Positions 15,179 through 20,090 of a DNA stretch of 20,090 nucleotides are shown here, piece by piece. A program made the translations under genes and the position numbers. The stretch lies in NCBI GenBank assembly GCA_934307335.1, contig CAKRCL010000029.1, positions 1-20,090 of the forward strand. The letters are read 5' to 3'. How positions within the stretch are numbered: position 1 is the stretch's first letter; each line of letters begins with the position of its first letter. Origin of the DNA: an uncultured Dorea sp. Its GTDB lineage: Bacteria; Bacillota; Clostridia; Lachnospirales; Lachnospiraceae. The notes under the pieces were generated by a model. It ran no database searches. It saw only the letters and a program-made list of their open reading frames with translations, and had not been told where the DNA came from.

Positions 15179-15979
15179 ATGAAAAAGAGAGTATTAAGCA
15201 TGTTGCTTTGTGTTGCTATGACAGCAGGTATGCTTCTGGGTTGTGGTAACAAATCAACAGATGAAGGAAAAAAAGAAGAAGGAAAAAAACAGACAATTAA
15301 GATATCTACAACAGGAGAACATAAATTCTTCTCAGAGACAGGTGATGATGGAGAGTTAAAGGGATTCGAAATTGATGTGTGGAATGAGATTGCTAAGCGA
15401 TTAGATTGGGAAATCGAATGGGTAACAGCAGGATTCCCGGGCGTTATTGAATTGCTTGACAGTGGAAGAGTAGATACTGTAGCTGATCAGATTGGTATTA
15501 CAGAGGAAAGAGAAGAAAAATACTGTTTTACAGAACCATATTTCTACGTTCCATACAGAATTGTTGTTCAGGAAGATAGAGATGATATTAATTCAGTAGA
15601 AGATCTTTATGGAAAGAAATTAGGTCTTTTGACAGATGACATCGCATTTTCTTTCTTTAAAGAATTAGATCCAGAAGAGAAGATTGAATATGTAACATAT
15701 GAAGATAGTAGAGCAGTTCCTTCTGATGTTGCATTAGGAAGAATTGATGCAACATTGATGTCTTCATTACACATAGCATCTGTAAAAGAAGAGTCCGGAT
15801 TAAAGATTAAAGGGGTTGGAGATCCTGTATATACAGAAACAGAAGGATATCCATTCCAGAAAACTGATGAAGGCAAAGAATTAAGAGATCAGGTTCAGAA
15901 AGTATTGTCAGAATTACAGGAAGAGGGATTCCTGAAAGAGACATCTATTAAATGGTTTGGATTTGATCCAATGGAGTAA
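15179..15979 (+). CDS. Polar amino acid ABC transporter substrate-binding lipoprotein
   Basis: A 266-residue family 3 solute-binding protein. The signal peptide ends in the lipobox LLGC (C22), so it is membrane-anchored outside the cell. A lysine-rich linker leads to the two-lobed domain, with GFEIDVWNEIAKRLDWEIEW (first lobe), the hinge-region motif DQIGITEEREEKYCFTEPY and DALMSS-type second-lobe sequence RIDATLMSSL. These are the usual landmarks of glutamine/histidine/cystine-type binding proteins. The start ATG 15179 follows GAGGAG. It is first in a three-gene importer operon and is separated from the permease by a terminator-like hairpin, which fits its need for higher expression. Ligand class is firm; the exact amino acid (cystine and glutamine are common) is not. 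Confidence 0.92.
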   Translation: MKKRVLSMLLCVAMTAGMLLGCGNKSTDEGKKEEGKKQTIKISTTGEHKFFSETGDDGELKGFEIDVWNEIAKRLDWEIEWVTAGFPGVIELLDSGRVDTVADQIGITEEREEKYCFTEPYFYVPYRIVVQEDRDDINSVEDLYGKKLGLLTDDIAFSFFKELDPEEKIEYVTYEDSRAVPSDVALGRIDATLMSSLHIASVKEESGLKIKGVGDPVYTETEGYPFQKTDEGKELRDQVQKVLSELQEEGFLKETSIKWFGFDPME

Positions 15980-15984
15980 AGAAT

Positions 15985-16024
15985 AAAAAAGTGCTTTTTT
16001 CGTTTTTGAAAAAAGCACTTTTTT
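15985..16024 (+). terminator. Intercistronic terminator-like hairpin
   Basis: AAAAAAGTGCTTTTTTC (15985-16001) and GAAAAAAGCACTTTTTT (16008-16024) form a perfect 17-bp stem with a 6-base loop, and the second arm ends in six T. It lies 5 bases past the binding-protein stop and directly before the permease ribosome binding site. It should cause partial termination or mRNA protection, setting receptor above permease and ATPase levels. Confidence 0.8.
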
Positions 16025-16040
16025 GAAAGGTGTGATAGAT

Positions 16041-16709
16041 ATGGATAGATTTAGAATAGATTTTTTTATTTCAATGATACCGAAAGTACTTAAACTGTTA
16101 CCAGCCACGATAGAAGTTGCTTTTGTATCGCTGTTGCTTTCATTATTGTTAGGACTTGTATTGGCAGTTATAAGACAATATAAGATTAAAGGGTTATATG
16201 TATTAAGTTCGATTTATGTTTCTTTCTTTCGAGGTACGCCTTTTATTGCACAATTGTTCCTATTTTATTATGGTTTTGCTACCGTAAGTACAACAATTCA
16301 AGAGATGAGTGCTTTTAAAGCACTGGTAATTTGTCTTAGTGCTAACTATTGTGCATTTATGTCAGAAGACATTCGAGCAGCTTTAAATTCTGTTTCTAAA
16401 GATCAATATGAAGCTGGATTATCGATAGGAATGAAACCATTAGCTGTTATTAGAAAAATAATTATTCCACAAGCTACAAGAATTGCAATTCCAGGATTGT
16501 CAAATAACTTTATAAATTTGTTTAAATCGACATCTATTGGTTTCATGATTGGTTTTAAAGATATGATGGCAATCGTCAGCATTGAGACTACCAGAAATTA
16601 TCGATTTTTAGAAGGATATCTTGTAGCGACAATCATTTATTGGGCTGTAATTTCAATCCTTAATATGATTCAGAGTCGTTTGGAAAAGAAGATTAACAGG
16701 ATTTATTAA
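16041..16709 (+). CDS. Amino acid ABC transporter permease (HisM/TcyB-like)
   Basis: A 222-residue permease. ATG 16041 (MDRFRIDFF) is preferred, with AAAGGTG at 16026-16032; a TTG at 16023 in the same frame would begin inside the terminator hairpin. It has the family layout: an N-terminal helix after LLPATIEVAFVSLLLSLLLG, then SFFRGTPFIAQLFLFYYG, and an EAA loop QYEAGLSIGMKPLAVIRKII leading into IPQATRIAIPGLSNNFINLFKSTS. The last helix is IIYWAVISILNMIQSRLEKK. It should act as a homodimer. The ATPase gene follows with almost no gap. Codons are notably A/T-ending compared with the genes before 14773. Confidence 0.93.
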   Translation: MDRFRIDFFISMIPKVLKLLPATIEVAFVSLLLSLLLGLVLAVIRQYKIKGLYVLSSIYVSFFRGTPFIAQLFLFYYGFATVSTTIQEMSAFKALVICLSANYCAFMSEDIRAALNSVSKDQYEAGLSIGMKPLAVIRKIIIPQATRIAIPGLSNNFINLFKSTSIGFMIGFKDMMAIVSIETTRNYRFLEGYLVATIIYWAVISILNMIQSRLEKKINRIY

Positions 16710-16720
16710 TGGAGGCCGAG

Positions 16721-17488
16721 ATGATAAATATACAACATTTAAGTAAAAGTTATGGAGAACTAAAAGTATTAAAAGATGTATCGCTGCAGTTGGAAGAAGG
16801 AAAAGTGTTGGTATTAATAGGTCCTTCAGGTACAGGAAAATCTACATTACTACGTTGTTTGAATTATTTAGAAAAACCAGATGAAGGAATTATCACTATA
16901 GGTGATGTTACTATAGATTCGAAAAATCATAAAAAGAATGAGGTGTACAATCTGAGAAAAAAATCAGCAATGGTTTTTCAGAATTATAGCTTATTTAGAC
17001 ATAAAACAGCATTGCAAAATATTATGACTCCTATGGTAGATGTTCAAGGTATTCCGAAAGTTGAAGCAGAAAAAAGAGCAAGAGACATATTGCAGTCGAT
17101 TGGACTTACTGAAAAAGCAGATGAATATCCAGCTCATTTATCAGGAGGACAACAACAAAGAATTGGAATTGGACGAGCATTAGCGGTAAATCCCAAAGTA
17201 TTGTTAATAGACGAACCGACATCGTCTTTAGACCCAGAGCTGGTCGGAGAAGTTTTGAACCTTTTGTACAAATTAGCAAAACAAAATGTTACAATGATCA
17301 TTGCGACGCATGAGATGGAATTTGCAAGGCATATAGCAGATAAAGTAATATTTTTTGATGAAGGTCAAATTGTGGAGCAAGGAACTCCAGAAGAAATATT
17401 TGACCATCCAACAAAACCTAGAACAAAACAATTTTTGAAAAAATTTGATCATAAGGCAGCGGCTGATAAAGAAAAAAATCTGGAATAA
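16721..17488 (+). CDS. Amino acid ABC transporter ATPase (GlnQ/TcyC-like)
   Basis: A 255-residue ATPase. ATG 16721 ([12 protein letters not shown]) is preferred because GGAGG lies at 16711-16715; an ATG at 16709 overlapping the permease stop would add four residues. Motifs are Walker [11 protein letters not shown]-loop [16 protein letters not shown], signature LSGGQQQR, Walker [15 protein letters not shown] and the switch histidine in [15 protein letters not shown]. The following [21 protein letters not shown] is the usual polar-amino-acid ATPase ending. It powers uptake through the permease encoded just upstream. Confidence 0.95.
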   Translation: MINIQHLSKSYGELKVLKDVSLQLEEGKVLVLIGPSGTGKSTLLRCLNYLEKPDEGIITIGDVTIDSKNHKKNEVYNLRKKSAMVFQNYSLFRHKTALQNIMTPMVDVQGIPKVEAEKRARDILQSIGLTEKADEYPAHLSGGQQQRIGIGRALAVNPKVLLIDEPTSSLDPELVGEVLNLLYKLAKQNVTMIIATHEMEFARHIADKVIFFDEGQIVEQGTPEEIFDHPTKPRTKQFLKKFDHKAAADKEKNLE

Positions 17489-17510
17489 TAGGTACTATTG
17501 GTATTTTTTT
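17487..17510 (+). terminator. Weak terminator of the amino acid importer operon
   Basis: AATAG (17487-17491) and CTATT (17495-17499) form a small stem followed a few bases later by seven T (17504-17510). The stem is short, so termination may be partial. Confidence 0.3.
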
Positions 17511-17511
17511 C

Positions 17512-17540
17512 GTGCATTTCGTGCGAAAATGGAGTATAAT
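17512..17540 (+). promoter_or_regulatory. Promoter of xpt
   Basis: A perfect TATAAT at 17535-17540 has only a poor -35 (GTGCAT, 17512-17517) at 17-bp spacing. CATTTCG and CGAAAATG around 17515-17530 form an imperfect inverted repeat between the boxes, a possible repressor site. Only ~30 bases of leader remain, too short for the purine riboswitch often found before xpt. Confidence 0.5.
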
Positions 17541-17577
17541 AGCTTCTAAAATGAAATGGAACAAAGGAGTATCTGTG

Positions 17578-18159
17578 ATGAACTTTTTAGAGGAAAGAAT
17601 TGTAAAAGACGGAATCGTAAAAGAGGGAAATGTGTTAAAGGTAGACAGTTTCCTGAATCATCAGATGGACATCGAATTATTCGATCAGATGGGGGCAGAA
17701 TTTAAGAAAAGATTCGCAGACAGACCAATCAATAAGATCCTTACAATAGAAGCTTCTGGAATCGGAATCGCCTGTGTTGTTGCACAGCATTTCGGAGTTC
17801 CGGTAGTATTTGCAAAAAAGTCTAAAAGTATTAACATTGAGGGCGAGATGTACAAAGCAGAAGTAGAGTCATTCACGCATAAGTGTAAGAATCAGGTGAT
17901 TGTTGCAAAGAAGTTTTTGAGTGAGGAAGATCATGTACTGATTATCGATGATTTTCTGGCAAATGGCTGTGCACTTCAGGGACTGATCCAAATTGTGAAA
18001 TCTGCAGGAGGAACTGTAGAGGGAATCGGAATCGCAATCGAGAAAGGATTCCAGAGTGGGGGAACTGTGATTCGTAATCTGGGATATCGATTGGAATCAT
18101 TGGCAATTGTAGATGGAATGGATGCAGCTACAGGTAAGATTACATTCAGAGAACAGTAA
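17578..18159 (+). CDS. xpt: Xanthine phosphoribosyltransferase
   Basis: A 193-residue purine salvage enzyme that makes XMP from xanthine and PRPP in the cytoplasm. Length and sequence order fit the Bacillus/Clostridia Xpt family: [12 protein letters not shown] near the N-terminus (a family hallmark), [29 protein letters not shown], and the PRPP-binding motif [15 protein letters not shown] final [13 protein letters not shown] matches the family's C-terminus. ATG 17578 is chosen, with AAAGGAG at 17562-17568; the frame is open back to 17512, but that would lie before the -10 box. It appears to be a single-gene unit with its own promoter and strong terminator. No pbuX xanthine permease follows, unlike in Bacillus. 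Confidence 0.93.
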   Translation: MNFLEERIVKDGIVKEGNVLKVDSFLNHQMDIELFDQMGAEFKKRFADRPINKILTIEASGIGIACVVAQHFGVPVVFAKKSKSINIEGEMYKAEVESFTHKCKNQVIVAKKFLSEEDHVLIIDDFLANGCALQGLIQIVKSAGGTVEGIGIAIEKGFQSGGTVIRNLGYRLESLAIVDGMDAATGKITFREQ

Positions 18160-18174
18160 GAAATTCCGGAGATA

Positions 18175-18210
18175 AAAGGACCGGCGCTTTTGGTAAAGTG
18201 CCGGTCCTTT
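18175..18210 (+). terminator. Intrinsic terminator of xpt
   Basis: AAAGGACCGGCGCT (18175-18188) and AGTGCCGGTCCTTT (18197-18210) pair over 14 bp with one G-U and an 8-base loop, ending in TTT. This is a strong GC-rich stem 15 bases past the stop. Confidence 0.85.
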
Positions 18211-18227
18211 ACTGGAAATGAAAGGGT

Positions 18228-18256
18228 TTGAACAATTTATCTATATAAAGTAAAAT
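18228..18256 (+). promoter_or_regulatory. Orphan promoter downstream of xpt
   Basis: TTGAAC (18228-18233), 17 bases and TAAAAT (18251-18256) form a good promoter with no ordinary gene behind it. Its predicted product runs into the hairpin at 18300-18347. Confidence 0.5.
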
Positions 18257-18262
18257 TATTTT

Positions 18263-18350
18263 TAGGCGAAGTCCGGTAATCATACCTGATTGTAAGCAGA
18301 AAACTGATATTTTTGGAGGGCATATGTACATTAGCCATATCAGTTTTTAT
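18263..18350 (+). ncRNA. Candidate small RNA of about 85 bases
   Basis: The unit is bounded by the promoter at 18228-18256 and a hairpin AAAACTGATAT (18300-18310)/ATATCAGTTTT (18337-18347) that ends in five T. Upstream it can form AATCA-TACC-TGATT (18278-18291 region). GGAGG (18315-18319) and ATG 18324 also open a 10-codon frame, MYISHISFYL, overlapping the hairpin, so it could be a micropeptide message instead. I recognise no known RNA family. 18357-18487 beyond it shows only very short frames. Confidence 0.35.
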
Positions 18351-18487
18351 CTGTAAGTACAACTACCGTCTTCTTCAATTGATAAGATTATTATAAGGGA
18401 GAATTGTGAATGTGTTGTGTCAGAAAATGGAAATATTTCTAAAATTTCTTAAGAAAATCTGATGAAAATATATAGAACTATAAAGAA

Positions 18488-18531
18488 CAAAAAAAGCAAT
18501 AAATTTGGATTATGTATCCAAGTTCATTGCT
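18488..18531 (-). terminator. Intrinsic terminator of tRNA-Ser
   Basis: On the minus strand AGCAATGAACTTGGAT and ATCCAAATTTATTGCT (18531-18516 and 18510-18495) pair over 16 positions with one G-U and one mismatch, followed by seven T (complement of the A run at 18488-18494). Confidence 0.8.
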
Positions 18532-18542
18532 AAAAAAGAAAA

Positions 18543-18628
18543 CGCAGCGAGAGGGATTTGAACCCCCGGAACCTTGCGGTTCTTCTGCTTTCGAGGCAGA
18601 TGCCATCAGCCAACTCGACCATCGCTGC
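18543..18628 (-). tRNA. tRNA-Ser (anticodon CGA)
   Basis: The minus strand folds as a class II tRNA of 86 bases. The acceptor stem is GCAGCGA/TCGCTGC with discriminator G. The anticodon stem TCTGC/GCAGA encloses the loop CTCGAAA (anticodon CGA at 18593-18591). A long variable arm GAACCGCAAGGTTC is typical of serine tRNAs, and the T arm holds GGTTCAAATCC. It would read UCG codons. The 3' CCA is not encoded. A promoter and terminator frame it, so it is a single-gene unit. Confidence 0.96.
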
Positions 18629-18636
18629 ATGACGCC

Positions 18637-18665
18637 ATTATAACATAGAGAAAAATAATTTGCAA
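18637..18665 (-). promoter_or_regulatory. Promoter of tRNA-Ser
   Basis: On the minus strand TTGCAA (18665-18660), a 17-base spacer and a perfect TATAAT (18642-18637) lie just before the tRNA. TTGCAA is itself palindromic and overlaps the leader of the divergent transporter gene. Confidence 0.8.
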
Positions 18666-18698
18666 AATTTTTTATACAATTTAGCGAGGAATATTTAC

Positions 18699-19574
18699 AT
18701 GAAGAGAGAACATCAAGTAATCGGGCATATAGCAGCAATCGTTACATGTCTGATATGGGGAACAACATTTGTGTCGACAAAGGTATTACTACAAGATTTT
18801 GGACCGGTAGATTTATTATTTTCACGATTTTTACTTGGATATTTTACATTGTGGTTGATGAGGCCAAAGAAGTTAAGAACTGAAAAAGGACAGGAAATTG
18901 TATTTGTCGGAGCAGGACTTTGTGGTGTCTGCCTGTATTATTTGTTTGAAAATATTGCACTGACTTACACACAGGCATCCAATGTCAGCGTTATCGTATC
19001 GACGGCACCTTTGTTCGTGACGATTATGGCTCATTTCTTTTTAAAAGAAGAAAAACTACAAAAATATTTCTTTTTCGGATTTGTGTGTGCCATTGTCGGA
19101 ATTATTTTACTTAGTTTTGGTGGCGGTGAGAATGTTTCTGTAAATCTGATCGGGGATTTATTATGTGTAGCAGGCTCTTTTGTATGGGGAGCATATTCCA
19201 TATTAATCAAAAAAATTAGTGGTTTTGGTTACAATGTGATCCAGACAACAAGAAGAGTATTTTTCTATGGATTGATGTTTATGATACCTATTTTAATTGG
19301 ATCCGGTGCAAAGTTTCATTCAAGTGCATATACTAAGCCTTTGAATCTGGCAAATCTGTTATATTTGGGAATCGGAGCGTGTGCAGTCTGCTTTGTAACT
19401 TGGAATTATGCGGTCAAGATACTCGGTGCAATAAAGACGAGTGCATACATCTATGCGATTCCAGTAATTACAATTGTTATGTCAGTGATCATTCTTCATG
19501 AGAAAGTGACACCTTTTATGTTAGGAGGAACCGCATTGACTGTATTGGGGTTGGTTATATCCGAGAAAAAATAA
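18699..19574 (+). CDS. EamA/DMT-family transporter (putative metabolite exporter)
   Basis: A 291-residue membrane protein made of two EamA repeats, about ten hydrophobic helices in all. The first repeat begins HIAAIVTCLIWGTTFVSTKVLL and includes FENIALTYTQASNVSVIVSTAPLF. The second begins DLLCVAGSFVWGAYSILIKK and includes VTWNYAVKILGAIKTSAYIYAIPVI. W-G-T/S and the Ala/Ser-rich P-hinge are standard for the drug/metabolite transporter superfamily (RhaT/YdcZ relatives). ATG 18699 is preferred, with GCGAGG at 18684-18689; a TTG start at 18660 would begin within the tRNA promoter. The gene converges on the downstream kinase with only 8 bases between stops. Its substrate is unknown; amino acids or nucleobase-like metabolites are common for the family. 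Confidence 0.9.
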   Translation: MKREHQVIGHIAAIVTCLIWGTTFVSTKVLLQDFGPVDLLFSRFLLGYFTLWLMRPKKLRTEKGQEIVFVGAGLCGVCLYYLFENIALTYTQASNVSVIVSTAPLFVTIMAHFFLKEEKLQKYFFFGFVCAIVGIILLSFGGGENVSVNLIGDLLCVAGSFVWGAYSILIKKISGFGYNVIQTTRRVFFYGLMFMIPILIGSGAKFHSSAYTKPLNLANLLYLGIGACAVCFVTWNYAVKILGAIKTSAYIYAIPVITIVMSVIILHEKVTPFMLGGTALTVLGLVISEKK

Positions 19575-19582
19575 CAATGATT

Positions 19583-20090
19583 TTACTTCATCATTAACAA
19601 ATGTAAATATTTCTCGTAATTGGTGCCGTCTGGATATGGTACATTTTCTTCGGCAGAGTCTTTAATAGCCTGTTCTAAAAATGTCCCGGCGAGATGAATT
19701 AAATCTGGAATTTTGTCACCGCGGCATTTTCCTGCTGCGATACAGGAAGCAAATAGATCACCAGTTCCGGAATAGCTTCCGCCTACATGTGGAAAAGCGA
19801 ACAGTTTTCTTGATTTTTGAGAAATATAAAGATTTCCCATCATTTTTTGTCCATGCTCATTATTGAAATGAATTCCGGTAACAATAATTTCTTTTGAATG
19901 GTTGTTATCGACAGGAAGAAGAGTTGAGGCCAGTTCGCCAATAACATCTATAAGAATATCTTTGTCGGTAATTTCCATAATTGTATCGTAACTTGCATCT
20001 GTTAAAAGGCAGAGCTCAGTCAGATTTGGGGTGATAATGTCAGCAGCTTCTGCAAGTGCTTTCATTTTCTCAAGTAATTTGGGAGTGAAC
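19583..20090 (-). CDS. Pyridoxal/pyridoxamine kinase-like protein, C-terminal part
   Basis: The minus-strand frame is open to the window edge (FTPKLLEKMKALAEAADIITPNLTE) and ends at TAA 19585-19583, giving the last ~168 residues of a ribokinase-superfamily kinase. Landmarks are ADIITPNLTELCLLTD, the usual segment before the ATP-binding core in PdxK/PdxY proteins, KEIIVTGIHF, and the anion-hole/catalytic motif GGSYSGTGDLFASCIAAG with the catalytic aspartate in GTGD. The family makes pyridoxal 5'-phosphate or its precursors by phosphorylating B6 vitamers with ATP. The closest expectation is a pyridoxamine kinase of Clostridia; a ThiD-like hydroxymethylpyrimidine kinase is less likely. The N-terminal substrate-binding part is not visible. 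Confidence 0.85.
   Translation of the reverse strand, partial: FTPKLLEKMKALAEAADIITPNLTELCLLTDASYDTIMEITDKDILIDVIGELASTLLPVDNNHSKEIIVTGIHFNNEHGQKMMGNLYISQKSRKLFAFPHVGGSYSGTGDLFASCIAAGKCRGDKIPDLIHLAGTFLEQAIKDSAEENVPYPDGTNYEKYLHLLMMK

Noticed and set aside
17541..17577. Possible purine riboswitch before xpt.
   Set aside because: Only about 30 bases lie between the predicted transcription start and the start codon, far less than the ~65-base aptamer plus expression platform.
18406..18462. Short frames after GGGAG at 18398 (GTG 18406 or ATG 18410), possible small peptides.
   Set aside because: They are 10-18 codons with no promoter or terminator of their own and nothing recognisable; too weak to call.
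18543..18628. tRNA-Ser as an integration site for a mobile island.
   Set aside because: No integrase gene and no repeat of the tRNA 3' end is visible nearby; the tRNA has its own promoter and terminator.

Overview
The window looks like a chromosomal segment of a low-to-moderate G+C gut Clostridia, most likely a Lachnospiraceae relative (Blautia/Ruminococcus/Dorea type). The basis is strong AGGAGG-type ribosome binding sites, lipoprotein signal peptides with LLGC/LGGC lipoboxes, Gram-positive ABC transporter layouts and protein resemblance recalled from that family. No database search was possible.

Region 1 (1-5858) is a carbohydrate locus. It holds the end of a sugar-binding protein, two binding-protein-dependent sugar permeases, a convergent AraC-type regulator, a sugar-1-phosphate nucleotidyltransferase and a kinase very similar to N-acetylhexosamine 1-kinase (NahK). 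Kinase plus nucleotidyltransferase plus importer suggests salvage of GlcNAc/GalNAc released from mucin- or milk-type disaccharides (galacto-N-biose/lacto-N-biose style). The phosphorylase and the transporter ATPase of such a pathway are not in the window. A short remnant of a CmpB-type membrane protein follows (6016-6183).

Region 2 (6187-14772) is the most distinctive part. It encodes an OmpR-family response regulator and histidine kinase, a large surface lipoprotein (Asp-Ser-Thr repeats, Gly/Pro-rich segments and a predicted beta-helix), a very long MacA-like adaptor, a MacB-like ATPase and an FtsX/MacB-like permease. The promoters before the regulator and before the lipoprotein share a ladder of 11-bp-spaced hexamers placed identically 9 bp upstream of the -10. 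This argues that the regulator controls both itself and the export/surface cassette. The ATPase carries a one-base frameshift just before its ABC signature, in a run of four A. A 193-bp non-coding MITE-like element, with 17-bp inverted ends and a perfect 8-bp target duplication, sits between the kinase stop codon and its terminator.

Region 3 (14773-17488) is an AT-rich polar amino acid ABC importer (binding lipoprotein, permease, ATPase). It has one strong hairpin terminator in its leader and another between the first and second genes, so its expression is probably attenuated. Region 4 (17489-20090) holds xanthine phosphoribosyltransferase (xpt) with a strong terminator, a possible small RNA unit, a divergently transcribed tRNA-Ser(CGA) with clear promoter and terminator, an EamA-type exporter, and the 3' part of a ribokinase-fold pyridoxal/pyridoxamine kinase running out of the window.
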